Shown: piece after piece, positions 10,752-23,085 of the stretch
Layout of the letters: each line of letters opens with the position of its first letter
Numbering within the stretch: position 1 is the stretch's first letter
Assembly (NCBI RefSeq): GCF_910592395.1
Contig: NC_088325.1
Span: 1,800,001 to 1,864,000 of the forward strand
DNA from: Lineus longissimus
Lineage: Eukaryota; Nemertea; Pilidiophora; Heteronemertea; Lineidae
Direction of reading: 5' to 3'
DNA length: 64,000 nt
Notes under the pieces: model-generated
Told to the model about the DNA's origin: nothing
Database searches by the model: none
The model's input: the letters and a program-made list of their open reading frames with translations, nothing else
Position numbers and translations under genes: made by a program

Positions 10752-12423
10752 TTATTCCGAACTAAGTTGTCTGAAGTCCAAGTACCCTCCATGCGTTACT
10801 GGCGCTACTGGATCTAAATGCGCGTATGGTGACCCTTGCTCGTTTGCCATATTGTCGTTCGAACGACTTGTAACCAACTCTTGGGCGCCATTCGAGCGAC
10901 TTGGAGTCTGCCCATTGGACCCATTAGCTTGTCTTGAACTGCTCTCTGCTGTACTTTGATCAGGCTGCGCGTCCTTGTGAATTCTTAGCTCTTTCTGTGC
11001 GTCTGTTACGAAGATTGGTAGGTCATTGTATGTACCTTCAGGCTCCTGTCCCTCCTGGTCGCTTATTGGATCGCTTAAGATATACTCCCCAGACTCATCG
11101 TCTGAGGAGCCATTAGCTTGTCTTGAACTGCTCTCTGCTGTACTTTGGTCAGGCTGCGCGTCCTTGTGGATTCTTAGCTCTTTCTGTGCGTCTGTTACGA
11201 GAATTGGTAGGTCATTGTATGTACCTTCAGGCTCCTGTCCCTCCTGGTCGCTTATTGGATCGCTTAAGATATACTCCCCAGACTCATCGTCTGAGGAGCC
11301 ACACTCCGTTTGATTTTGCTGAGGTGCAGGAACTAGGCTTTGTCTGAAGTCCAAGTACTCTCCATGCGTTACTGGCGCTACTGGATCTAAATACGCGTAC
11401 AGTGACCCTTGCTCGTTTACCATATTGTCACTCGAACGACTTGTAACCAACTCTTGGACGCCATTCGAGCGACTTGGAGTCCGCCCATTGGACCCATTAG
11501 CTCTTGAACTGCTCTCTGCTGTACTTTGGTCAGGCTGCGCGTCCTTGTGGATTCTTAGCTTTTTCTGTGCGTCTGTTACGAGGATTCGTAGGTCATTGTA
11601 TGTACCTTCAGGCTCCTGTCCCTCCTGGTCGCTTATTGGATCGCTTAAGATATACTCCCCAGACTCATCGTCTGAGGAGCCATTAGCTTGTCTTGAACTG
11701 CTCTCTGCTGTACTTTGGTCAGGCTGCGCGTCCTTGTGGATTCTTAGCTCTTTCTGTGCGTCTGTTACGAGGATTCGTAGGTCATTGTATGTACCTTCAG
11801 GCTCCTGTCCCTCCTGGTCGCTTATTGGATCGCATAAGATATAATCCCCAGACTCATCGTCTGAGCCGCCATTAGCTTGTCTGGAACTGCTCTCTGCTGT
11901 ACTTTGGTCAGGCGGCGCGTCCTTGTGGATTCTTAGCTCTTTCTGTGCGTCTGCTACGAGGATTCGTAGGTCATTGTATGTACCTTCAGGCTCCTGTCCC
12001 TCCTGGTCGCTTATCGGATCGCTTAAGATATACTCCCCAGACTCATCGTCTGAGGAGCCACACTCCGTTTGATTCTGCTGAGGTGCAGGGACTGGGCGTT
12101 GACCTGGAACACCCTGCTGCCATGTCGCGTAATCGTATGCACCCACGACAGCGTCTACGTCATCGTCGGACTCCGCAGGCTCATTCCCATGGACTCCGTG
12201 AACCGGAACGCGGTGCCCCGTAGGCAATGGCTGTGGGTTTATTTGTCCATGCCAGCGTTCAGGGTCAAACACATCATTTACGTGATCTGTCTCAATGTTG
12301 GCGTAGGTGTGTACAGGGCGATTTCCGGCTGTTGTGAATTCAACCCTGGTATCATCGTAATCAGCGTTGTCATTTGCCGGTCGATGACACTGCCTCTTTC
12401 TCCATCGCAGTAGACCACGTTTC
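10752..12423 (-). CDS. Gene B exon 10: cytoplasmic tail with five tyrosine repeats
   Basis: This 1672-nt terminal exon encodes 557 codons after the split Trp. It starts with the stop-transfer run KRGLLRWRKRQ and ends FRQLSSE followed by TAA. Five copies of a 63-residue (189-bp) unit each hold SSDDESGEYILSDP and PEGTYNDL, with their tyrosines 18 residues apart. Two spacers carry SLYAYL and SPYAHL (ITIM-like) and EYLDFRQ or GYLDFRQ. An early YANI and an AYDYATW lie before the repeats. The tail is acidic, Ser/Gln rich and probably disordered. Confidence 0.85.
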
Positions 12424-15400
12424 CTACAGAAGTAAATACAGTTTTATTAGAGAGGCTAAGATCTGGAATTTGGGATTCTCGTCACTCTACGCGAATAGCG
12501 ATCAAGATCAAAACATCACTAGTGCATGGCAGGTTAATTTAAGATTGGTACATGTATGTCAAATGACTTTCCTCAATGATTCATTACCCACCTCTATGAA
12601 CCGTCAATGTTTGATAAAAATCTGAAAGATTATTTATCGAATATTTCATCAGCTAGCTTCATGTGTTAATAGCTTCTGGGATATTAACTGTAGATCCTTA
12701 TTATAGTACGATCAAGAAACCAGTGTCGACAACTATATGCCCCCCCCCACCTTCAACTTCACCGAAATCTGTCGCCGTTTTACCATTAGACCTGTATCCG
12801 AAGTAGCTTACCATAAAATAACAGCCAGAACGACGCCTGTTATCGCTACAATGCCGGCTCCAACATGACCGCCTACAGCTGCTGTAAAGAAAACAACTTT
12901 GGATGTTATCTTCATCAGACTCAGCCATTTTAGCCAGACAGCGTGCAGTATGTATATGAATGAATAGATTATCAGGACATGTTGAAATTAGAATCGACGT
13001 TTCTATGTTCGATCTGTCGAGCTTTTATTTGTCCATATTCGGCTGAAGTCAACCTGACTCACTTATGCTTGTCTTGTCATCAACCTCGTCATTGACGACC
13101 CTGCTCCTGTATACAACATCACCACCATCTTCGACAACCATATAATAATAATATGATTTATCGGGATCAACAACAAATGTTACATAGGTATTCTCTTGTT
13201 TAGGCACGGTGTGAGTCATGCAGTCGTCTGTGCCGGTCTGGCAGTATTTGATCTTCAGCCCCGTATATTTTCCAGTCACTCGTTCCCAGCCCACGGTTAC
13301 TTTTTTACCTATCCGATTCACACCTATGAGGGACGTTTTGGGTTTTTCTGCAAAGTAAAAATACAAACATGTTTGAAGAAATGGTTTAAACAATGGCCAT
13401 GCATATGATGTGGATATGGGCAGGTCTAACGGAGAAATGAAATTGCCTACACTTGTGTGGTAAGTCGTTGACGGCACGCAACTTGGCGAAGTTGCGAAAT
13501 CGAAATCAACCATACCCCTATCTCATTAGACGCCAAGGCGGTTGGGAGCATCTCAGCTTCTTGGCCTATTCAAAGACCGGCCGCACTGCTGAGAGTAACG
13601 ATTCATAGAAACCCATGACGTGCATCAGAGGTATTCCCCAAAAGGTAAATAACGCAGCTCAGGTGTGAACTAAACAACTGAAGAGATCAAATGTCTATAA
13701 AAGTCTCTAAAAGAGATCCACAAACCTGGTGTTTCCCCAGAAGCCACGTTGCTAAAGTTACTGGTGTGAGTCCCCGGGTGGGAGTTCCTGCTGCGCACTC
13801 GAAATATATACCCAACATTCGACTCAAGACCCATAATCTTATGATACACGGCTTTCTTGAGACCTGGATCAGTTATTCCTCCTTGAGGAACCTCCGGGGC
13901 AACGTCCCAGTTGTCGGCAAACTTCTTGTATTGGACGTAAAATCTCTGCTCCGACCCGCCATTGATTTCTGAGATCCATGTGAGCGTCGCTGCTACGGCA
14001 GTTGAATTGACAACTTCGAGTTTGCTGGGTGCAGAGGGTGGACCTAAAATGAAGCAACAGTTGTGATATATAGTTATGAGATGAATGTGCAGATTTGGTC
14101 TTTCAACGTCTCAGTGTTGGAATCATGAACTACATGTACATCAGTTTGGAATTGACGTCAAGATTTCCTATGATTGGTGTCACTTTCTGACAGCATAGAC
14201 ACATATACAGCCTTAAAACACAACCACAGGTGAATGATACATGATGCGTTGTATTGACCTTCTAACATGTCCGAAGACCTTGGGGGGGGGGGGATTTTAC
14301 CCTAAAATGTCATTTGGCACCCAAACGGTTAACAGGGCAACGACCACGACTGTGTCGGATTTAAGGAATCAATACCGAGCTGGAGCTCCTTGGTTGTATA
14401 ATTGCTTCTGTTTCATTCGAGTAGGTACTGAACGGTTGTGATTGATATTTAGGTGTTTGATACGCACTTCACTCGAAATTATGGATGGAATCAAGGAATT
14501 TTGCCATCTGGTTTTTTATACACTACGAGATACATTATTACTGTAGACCTTCGTCTTCTGATTTTTTGATTGCCATTAACCTCTTCTGGGTCCTTAAATA
14601 AATCCTTCAGAGTTCCTACAACCTCTCAGATTCCAATATCTCGAAACATATTAAATAATCTCGTGTAATTGGTTTTAGGGGGTACTTTGACGTAAATGTG
14701 TTGGCTTCACAATTAAAAGAATTCGGCGGAATTTTATACCTACTGTGGGAACCATTCGGACTCTGCAAGCACGTCTACACTGCTCCGCCCCCGAGCCGGA
14801 CGCTCGCGTCACGCCTATCTGTACAGTAGCTTGACCAATCATTACCTTTCTTACATCGTAATGTATTGTGATAGTTTTGTATCGGTCATGTTTTAGATCA
14901 GTTCGAATAAAGTTATCTAGCACAGAGCAGATTGGCCTCGAACTCCTTCTTTCTCACTATTCGATACACGTAGTCACACTATTAGATTCTTCTGGAACCT
15001 CATTCCTACCAAGGGCTTCAGAATTGACTATTAAGGTGGCCATTGAAACACACCCATCTCCGTTGGGAAACCACTAACAACAGATGATACAACTTACCTG
15101 GTTTGAAAAGCTTAAATTTGAAATTCACTTGAAATCTGCTCGTTTTTACAGAGCACGTATAGTTCCCATAATGGGAGGATTTGACGTGTTCGATGGCCAA
15201 CTTGCTCGACGTCGGGCCGGATATGATTTCATATTCGGACGATGAGTTCGAAAGGATGTTGTCATCTTTGGACCAGGTGTAACCAGTTGTTGCCGGAGTC
15301 GGGTTGGCGATGATGAACAGTTCAAACGATGCCTCCTTGCCTATCTCACCCACCACGTCATACGTCATGTTGGCCTCTGGGTATATTCTAGGAGAAACTG

Positions 15401-18400
15401 TGGGTGAAAAGGAAGTGGTCAGTGACCAATGCATAATGCAGTGTGCACTGCATCAGGGAAAGATTTTGTCAACTGATGAAAACTGTTAAGTTATTTTCAG
15501 TCCTTCGCCAGGACCTCTGTGAATTCCTTCTGCTCCTTCTCTGTAAACCCTTCACATACATTGTACTATGTTTCCACCTCCTTAATTACAAAGCAATAAT
15601 TTTAAGTGATTTGATGTCAGACAGATGAGCTAATGAATAGTTGCAACGGTATTCAAAATGATCACTAATATATGGAAAGGAATTTCATAAGGATTTTCAG
15701 TTTGATTAGAAGATTCAGTTAAATATATCAGCAGACATATTACAAAGAATGCAGAACCAAACTTACAATGCACAGTCAGGACTGCCGATGCCTGTCCCAT
15801 CTCACCAAGATTCCAAGCCTTACACGAGTACGTCCCACTCCTGTCGTATGGTATGCGCACGAACTCGAAAAGCTTCCCATTCTGCGTGCTGGTCTCGGAG
15901 TCTTGGATAACCTGTTCCGCAGTGGAGCCACTCTTCTTCCAGAGCCACTGGTACCGCTCTATGCGCTCCGGGTAGCCTCCGCTGGTAGCACATTCAAACC
16001 GCACGGATTCATGTTCATTAACAGTTGTCTTACTGATTTTGACTTCAACATCAGGCGGAACTGAAAACAGTAGGTGTAACTGATTAATCTCAGGAAAACC
16101 TAAGAGATTGGTGTAGCATGTTAAAGCAAAGCTCTAGATAGTTGGCTTTAAATAGAAATCCAACCCATTTTGGCCAAATAATTAGGTATTCGAAGTTTGC
16201 ATGAAGGTTGAAGGCTGTTTTGCGAAGATAGCACTTCAAAGAATTTGAAAAGTGTTTATGAAACTGACCAATGGTAATTACTACATGTATAGTCTGATAT
16301 TTTGAGGGAGCTACATGTATTTGTAGTTGAAAATATGCCGGCTCATGATCGAGAGGTACGCAGGCAAAATTGTCCATGCATGGATCATTGATGGGCCATC
16401 GGTTGATGCACTGATGGCCCTTGGACTATGTTGGGAATTCCATCATAGGCCCACTGCCGTTGGTTCCCTTAAAAATGACCATATGCAGTAAAGTATAAAC
16501 CCATCGGAGTAGCAGTCCAGTCACCAAGTCTAACAGTGGATATATGATGGGGATTCTCCATCATCTATCCGTGGTTAGGCCTACGGATGGAACCTAGATA
16601 ATCAATCGCCATCATAGATCAATGGATGAACAATTTTTCCTGTATAGTTGGTTTTCATTTGCGAAGTATCTGGTGCATCTAGAATTCAAGACAGATTACA
16701 TTGTGTTTCGTATAACCCGATTCTTTTTCAACAAGTCGTGCCATATGAAACTTTGAACTCAACCACCCCCCCCCCCCCCCCTGTAAATCTACAAGATCCC
16801 CCTCGAAATTAAAACTTGGATGGTGGCTTCTTTGAAGCTGTACCAACCGGCGCACCCTTGTTTCTAACAACTGACAAGGCTTATTATAAACCGCGAGATG
16901 CGGAATGCAAAATCGCGAGATGCCAACCTCGGTGGGAGAACCACCCGCCACAGAATGTATTGCAAATATTGCAAATATTAAATCTGAAAAGGCGAATATT
17001 CATGAGACCGAGGCTATAACGGGGAGATATCTTATCCATGGTAATCTGTCACAAACCAATTATGTTCTCGTCGATTCTTTTCTGTTGATATTTAAGTGAG
17101 ATTCCGTACTTGGCGTGAAGTTACTCTCTTAATTGTGTGTCTGAGATGTGTTTAGTCTGTCACATGCAGACTCGTGCATTACATTTGTGAGTCTGCCTCA
17201 CGATTAGCTCATAGTGGCTACACACTGGCCACCAATCGTGTGCTAATTCGTAAGGGACAACGTATATTACAGAGTTAATCGTCGATTTTTTATCATGAAA
17301 TTTGTTATTGAAATAAGCAGCACGTGCATAACAAGGATCAAATTCGTGTAATTTATGAATGAAACAGAAAACTTATAGGACAAACTAACAGTTAGCATTT
17401 CTTTCGCGTCGTACAGAAAATTTAAAACGTATGAGTATATTCCGAGGCGACGATTGTGCCACGACAGAATCATGTTGCGAATAACACAAATTAAATCGTT
17501 TAGAATTAGGCCTACGGCAATGGCCGCTTTAGCGCCACTGACGTTGGTTCCTTATGGTATTAGGCTAGGATGTGTTATGATTTTTACGGGTATCAAAAAA
17601 AGGTGAATTCATCGATTGAAAAAAACATTGGAAATCCCCGCGAGTGTGGCTTTACAAACAGCTTTTTGGCCAGTGTTCATACGATAAAGTAAAAAACACA
17701 CCACTGAGTCATACCAAACAACGTATGAAACAGCGTATGATTGTTATTAAGCTCTTGTACCAGCTCGTACTGCATGCCATGCTCCCTCTTGGTAGAATGC
17801 AAGTGAAAGAAATGATCCTAAATGAGGCTTTTTCAAAATAATTTGCCAAGTGAAACCTTCTTAGGGCAGAAGAAGCGGGGCGCCCGATTCAGGAGGAGGA
17901 ATTGGGATATGGAGTTTAGTTGCTATAGAGGCCCTGTCAGGGATTATCACTAAATCCCCTGAAAGTCAGTCGTCTGTTTGGACATACATGTAGGTGCATG
18001 TAGCCTCTGTATAGTCTTCGGACACACTTCCATTGAATGTAGAATTTCATGGCACCAGAAAAATGGTGATTGTTATGGTCCGGTGAAGTAGAAGATCTTG
18101 GGGCAGGCAGGAAAGTAATGATTACTCATCTCGCGATTTATCAACAGATGTGGTCCTCCTGGTTTGACGTTACAAATGGCTCGGCTTAATAAAGAACAGT
18201 CCAAATTCCGAGATATCGACACTCTTCTCTTATAAGAGCGATTTTCAGTGCTGCATTGACTTTTTCAACATATCGAAAACATCAAACTGGTTAGTGGCCA
18301 TAACTCCCACATCTTACCCAACATATAATCTCAACCTGGTTGCGGCCTTTCGTTACAACTTCCATATTATATACATTGTATTACATATCGTTCCGTCGTT

Positions 18401-21400
18401 TCGCTATCTCCTTTAAGGATGAATTTGTGTTCTGCATTGATATATATGTTTTTTTCAAACTTACCTAAAACATCCAACATGTGCCAGTCTGTGGTGGCCT
18501 CTATTTGTCCATCAGCCTCACACAACCAACGCCCACGGTCAAAACGTTCAACATTACTTAATTGAAAATTATAGTTATTCTTATCACATTGAGTGTTTGT
18601 TAATCTCGATTTGTACCCCTTGAAAGCAACAGAGCAACCGTCGGTAACTAGTTCGAAAGGGAGAAAAATGGAGTTCCACCAGTGGCACCACCTCACATGC
18701 TTTACATCGCTGGCGGTTCCACCCGCAATGTTACAACTCAGAGTTATCGTTTCTCCCCGGCGTGGACTTGAATTGCTGATGGTATTCGTTACCGTATAAT
18801 CAGGAGAACCTGAAATTAGAAAATGAAGACGCGATCTTTTGTCAATGTACACAGGCTAACACATTACGAAGTAACACTGTATTCTAAAACAACTGGGTTG
18901 GGAATGAACCGCACATTACAGTGTAAATGCACTATGCGCCAATGAAGCCTCATTTTGAATTCAGCAGTTTGGGTTATGCAACCATTACCGCTTGAGTTGG
19001 TGCAAAATGTGGAAGCATTTCAAAAACATTTAAAATCACATTATTCGACATTGTATTTTGAGATGTCGGAGAATAGAAATTGATACCTCCAGTGAGGCTT
19101 CAATTCCCTACACAATGTCGACAAGGAGGAACACTTCTGTGGGAATTGATGATTATTCGAACGAGAAAATGATGATACGAAGGAGATGTTTTGAGTGGCT
19201 TCGCAGCGCTTCAGTAATTTTGGTTGTAATTTTTTGTAATATATGTCCTGCACGCGTCTGACCAACACTCAATTGATGTGGTCCTCCTGGTTTGACTCAA
19301 AAATGGCTCGGCATGATAAGGAACATTCCGAATTTTATCGAGCGATTTTGAGTGCTGCATTGACTTTTTTAACATATCGAACTCATCAAATCTGGTATAT
19401 GGCCATCACTCCAGCATCTCACCTAAAAAATCATATCAATCTGATTGCGACCTTACTAATTACAACATCCCGCTATCGTCCCGTCGTTTCACTATCTCCT
19501 TTAAGGATGAATTTCTGTTCTGCATTGATATATGTATTTTTCTAACTTACCTAAAACGTCCAATCTCAGCCAGCTTGAGGCCACTTGTCCATCAGCCTCA
19601 CAAAACCAACGCCCACGGTCCAAAGGTTGAACATTACTTAATTGAAAATTATAATTATTCTTATCACATTGAATGTTTGTTAATCTTGATTTGTACCCCT
19701 TGAAAGCAACAGAGCAACCGTCGGTAACCATTTTGAGAGGGAAGTTGTAGTACCACTGGTGCCACCACCTCACATGCTTTACATCGCTGGCGGTTCCACC
19801 CGCAATGTTACAACTCAGCGTTATCGTTTCTCCGAGGCGTGGACGTAAATTGCTGATGGTATTCGTTACCGTATAATCAACAGAACCTGAAATTAGAAAA
19901 TGAAGACGCGATCTTTTGTCAATGTACACAGGATAACACATTACGAAGTAACATTGTATTCTAAAACAACTGGGTTGGAAATGAACCGCACATTACAGTG
20001 TAAATGCACTATGCGCCAATGAAGCCTCGTTTTGAATTCAGCAGTTTGGGTTATGCAACCATTACCGCTTGAGTTGGTGCAAAATGTGGAAGCATTTCAA
20101 AAACATTTAAAATCACATTATTCGACATTGTATTTTGAGATGTCGGAGAATAGAAATTGATACCTCCAGTGAGGCTTCAATTCCCTACACAATGTCGACA
20201 AGGAGGAACACTTCTGTGGGAACTGATGATTATTCGAACGAGAAAATGATGATACGAAGGAGATGTTTTGAGTGGCTTCGCAGCGCTTCAGTAATTTTGG
20301 TTGTAATTTTTTGTAATATATGTCCTGCACGCGTCTGACCAACACTCAATTGATGTGGTCCTCCTGGTTTGACCTCACAGATAGCGCGGCATGATAAGGA
20401 ACATTCTGAATTTTATCGAGCGATTTTGAGTGCTGCATTGACTTTTTTAACATATCGAACTCATCAAATCTGGTATATGGCCATCACTCCAGCATCTCAC
20501 CTAACAAATCATATCAATCTGATTGCGACCTTATTAATTACAACATCCCGCTATCGTCCCGTCGTTTCACTATCTCCTTTAAGGATGAATTTGTATTCTG
20601 CATTGATATATGTATTTTTCAAACTTACCTGAAACATCCAACATCTGCCAGTCTGTGGGATCTTGTCCATCACCCTCACAAAACCAATGCCCATTGTCCA
20701 AAGGTTGAACATTACTTAATTGAAAATTATAGTTATTCTCATCACATTGAATGTTTGTTAATCTTGATTGGTACCACTTGGAAGCAACAGAGCAACCGTC
20801 GGTAACCATTTTGAAAGGGAATATGAAGTGCCACTGGTGCCACCACCTTACAGGTTTTACATCGTTGGCAGTTCCACCCGCAATGTTACAACTCAGCGTT
20901 ATCGTTTCTCCGAGGCGTGGACGTGAATTGCTGATGGTAGTCGTTATCTTTAACTCAGCAGTACCTATGATTAGAAAATGAAGACACGATCTTTTGTCAA
21001 TGTACACAGACCAACACATTACGCATTGAAACAATGTTAATAAGGTGGATCAATAGTGGGAATAGAGGATTATTCAAATGAAAAAACTGTGATTCGAAGC
21101 AGATGTTTTGAGTGACTTTGCAGCGCTCTAAATAGTTTGGCTTTCATTGCCAAATACCCTACCAACATGTGAAATATATCTTTTATAGTTGTTTCCTTTT
21201 TTGGTTTTCGAAAAATGTATTTTTTAATTTAAAGTTGGCCGCCGATTCCAGTTTGCTTGGTTTAATTTTTAGGTTGGGACAGTTATGCTTATGGCTATAA
21301 GCTTTAGCTATCGATTCGATTATATTAAATTAGTGACTTCACTGGGCTGCCAAAGGGTAACCGACTTGATTAGCTTTACCCAAGGTTTTTTTACCTTGCC

Positions 21401-21577
21401 CATCCTTATAGTACCATAGCCGTGACAATCAGGAATGAATAGCCAACTCTGTTTTACTAATAACAATATTGCAGCAGTGAACAGCAATCACCGCGATAAT
21501 AAAAAATGTAAACTACGCAAAAATGACTTACCTCTGATCAAGAGTAGTGAAAGTATCGAAAGTTGTAGAAGATTCAT
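10752..21577 (-). CDS. Gene B: complete Ig/FN3 receptor with tyrosine-repeat tail
   Basis: This is a ten-exon gene encoding 1333 residues. It runs leader (1-15), three V-type Ig domains (16-127, 128-239, 240-354), one Ig pair (355-452, 453-552), two FN3 domains (553-658, 659-753), a membrane helix (754-777) and a cytoplasmic tail (778-1333). The coding exons sum to 4002 nt and keep one frame across nine GT-AG introns. The helix has GxxxG spacing and no charged residue, so it gives no sign of pairing with a charged signalling adaptor. The tail has five 63-residue repeats, each with EYILSD and TYNDL tyrosines, plus SLYAYL and SPYAHL, which fit the ITIM pattern [SILV]xYxx[LIV]. The gene is probably a type I surface receptor signalling through SH2 proteins. 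Its ligand and family name are unknown. Nephrin/echinoid-like CAMs are the nearest architecture. Confidence 0.85.
11123..11311 (-). repeat. One 189-bp tail repeat unit (reference copy, gene B)
   Basis: This is a representative unit of the in-frame 189-bp (63-codon) repeat. Gene B has five (three, a spacer, then two), all within 10934-12065. Gene C has one around 30945-31115. Gene D has seven within 51401-52905. Each unit encodes EYILSD, TYNDL and the conserved AQKELRIHKDAQPDQST. Confidence 0.85.
12812..12881 (-). CDS. Gene B exon 9: transmembrane helix
   Basis: This 70-nt exon enters in phase 1 and leaves in phase 2. It encodes AVGGHVGAGIVAITGVVLAV then ILW. It is strongly hydrophobic with small-residue GxxxG spacing. 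Gene B has a His where genes C and D have Leu. It lies between TTTACAG and GTAAGC. Confidence 0.8.
13063..13347 (-). CDS. Gene B exon 8: fibronectin type III domain 2
   Basis: This 285-nt phase 1-1 exon encodes EKPKTSLIGVNRIGKK, VGWERVTGKY, LKIKYCQTG and YYYYMVVEDG, which matches FN3 strands with Trp and Tyr core residues. The last exon base is A before GTGAGT, where genes C and D have the consensus G; splicing may be slightly weaker. Confidence 0.75.
13726..14043 (-). CDS. Gene B exon 7: fibronectin type III domain 1
   Basis: This is a 318-nt phase 1-1 exon. It begins GPPSAPSKLEVVNST, has the FN3 Trp in ATLTWISE, YVQYKKF, and ends with GYIFRVRSRNSHPGTHTSN, the usual YxxRVxAxNxxG FN3 signature in variant form. 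It sits between the Ig pair and a second FN3 domain. Confidence 0.8.
14044..15097. other. Gene B intron between FN3 domain 1 and Ig pair
   Basis: This 1.05-kb intron contains a G-run (about 14281-14292) and a GC-rich patch (about 14785-14815) that recurs at the 3' end of every Ig-pair intron. No gene is seen. Confidence 0.5.
15098..15397 (-). CDS. Gene B exon 6: Ig domain (second of pair)
   Basis: This 300-nt phase 1-1 exon encodes SPRIYPEANMTYDVVGE...TGYTWSKDDN...HYGNYTCSVKTS. It contains the core Trp and an NYTC motif. It is one codon shorter than the 303-nt paralogues because residues near FQVNFKF differ from FQAKVFKF. Confidence 0.8.
15767..16060 (-). CDS. Gene B exon 5: I/C2-type Ig domain (first of pair)
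   Basis: This is a 294-nt exon with FECATSGGYPERIERYQWLW and DRSGTYSCKAWN, bounded by TTTTCAG and GTAAGT. Gene B has only this one pair, whereas gene C has two. Confidence 0.8.
16061..18464. other. Gene B intron between V domain 3 and Ig pair
   Basis: This is the near-identical counterpart of 910-3286, with a roughly 27-bp extra segment near 16445 and a poly-C run near 16765. No gene or RNA is seen. Confidence 0.6.
18465..18809 (-). CDS. Gene B exon 4: V-type Ig domain 3
   Basis: This is a 345-nt phase 1-1 exon with the extra Cys in VRWCHWW and the long loop after CEADGQ. Its protein is identical to gene A exon 4. Confidence 0.8.
19551..19886 (-). CDS. Gene B exon 3: V-type Ig domain 2
   Basis: This is a 336-nt phase 1-1 exon with a canonical V-like framework. 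It differs from gene A exon 3 at the N-terminus (GSVDYTV versus GSPDYTV). Confidence 0.8.
20629..20964 (-). CDS. Gene B exon 2: V-type Ig domain 1
   Basis: This is a 336-nt phase 1-1 exon. It differs from gene A exon 2 by a single residue I can see (HFIFPF instead of HFMFPF), and that change falls in the variable loop after the core Trp. Confidence 0.8.
21532..21577 (-). CDS. Gene B exon 1: leader
   Basis: This exon encodes MNLLQLSILSLLLIR plus one base, ending at GTAAGT. It is identical to the gene A leader. The region 5' of it (21578 onward) must hold the promoter and 5' UTR. Confidence 0.8.
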
Positions 21578-22509
21578 CGCGATCAGAGTTGTAGTGGGGT
21601 GGGAAATTCGACCACGGAGAGATTAGTTTACACTAATATCTAAAGTAACTCCATTTGAACGCGATAACTACTCTCGGCATCAAGAATGATGACTCTGGAT
21701 CATGTGATGGTAAGGCATCAAGTTTTGTGACCAGATGACGTCATGTTGGTCGATCTGACCTACTGGTCTGGTATTCCTTCCAATCGTTGACATGGCAAAC
21801 TATCAGATGCGTATATGGTCTCTTACTCAAACAACGGATTTTCCGCGACAAAAACATAGCAGACAGAAGTTTGACAGGCGAATATATAATATGATATAAT
21901 TAGCAAGAACAAAGAAGCATGATATACATTGTACTCTCAACTCGTGATCAGTTATACCGTAAACTGCTATTTTCTGACGACGTTACATTTTCAGTCTAAA
22001 AAGTACATGAAATCTCCATTGATGACTGTCGCTACTGGTTCTAGATGAGCACATGGCGACTCTTGACCGTGAGCAATATCGTCACTCAAGTGACTTGGAG
22101 CCAACTCTTGAGCGCCATCGGCTTGTCATGTGCAGCTCTCGGCCGTGTTTTGACCGGGATGGTCGTGTTACAAGCAAACATGACAAAAGGTGACATCGCC
22201 CGATTAGGTCACCGTACTGAATAAGTGACAAAAATCAACTGATTATGTGACATCGCCCGATCAAGTGACACAAATCAAAAAGTTATAGGTGACCGACTTA
22301 CCAACGATTGAGGTGGATGACGAAACTAAGCATTGTAGTTTTAATCAATGACTTATCCAGTGACGAATTTAGGGGAATTATCCCGAAAGGTTGCATTTTG
22401 AACGGTGCACACTAGAGTTACCAGCGTTAAAACCGCGTCCACTCTGGTGTTCCGTTCGACTTCAGGCAAGTTTCAAACTATGGCCTTTGACAGACACCTC
22501 GAAAGATAT
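21578..22509. promoter_or_regulatory. 5' flank of gene B (presumed promoter)
   Basis: This is the near-identical counterpart of 6400-7329, so genes A and B are likely expressed alike. It has the same AT-rich stretch near 21882 and GTGACATCGCCCGAT repeats near 22190-22260. Confidence 0.3.
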
Positions 22510-23085
22510 TCTGGAGGTTCACATCAATACTGTCACAACACCCGTAAATCTTCACCACCTCCTGGACTGTCAGCACCCCTGCACAAAGACAGCGAGGCGG
22601 TTCACATCAATACTGTCACAACACTCGTAAATCTTCACCACCTCCTGGACTATCAGCACCCCTGCACATAGACAGCGAGGCGGTTCACATCAACACTGTC
22701 ACAGCAACCGGTAAAGCTTCACCACCAGCTGGACTATCAGCACCCCTGCACATAGACAGCGAGGCGGTTCACATCAACACTGTCACAGCAACCGGTAAAG
22801 CTTCACCACCTGCTGGACTGTCAGCACCCCTGCACATAGACAGCGAGGCGGTTCACATCAACACTGTCACAGCAACCGGTAAAGCTTCACCACCAGCTGG
22901 ACTATCAGCACCCCTGCACATAGACAGCGAGGCGGTTCACATCAACACTGTCACAGCAACCGGTAAAGCTTCACCACAAGCTGGACTATCAGCACCCCTG
23001 CACATAGACAGCGAGGCGGTTCACACAGCAACCGGTAAAGCTTCACCACCTGCTGGACTATCAGCACCCCTGCACAATATAGACA
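22510..23085. repeat. 84-bp minisatellite, about 7 copies
   Basis: This is the same unit upstream of gene B, with about two copies fewer than the gene A flank. It is the clearest length difference between the two large duplicates. Confidence 0.9.

Noticed and set aside
10934-12413. Plus-strand open frames over the gene B tail exon (and the same over genes C and D)
   Set aside because: They are the complement of the 189-bp coding repeat. The minus-strand frame is open through the whole exon and joins the upstream exons in phase.
10752-12423. Classical ITAM in the tail repeats
   Set aside because: An ITAM needs YxxL/I twice, 6-12 residues apart. Here the first tyrosine lacks Leu/Ile at +3 and the spacing is 18 residues.
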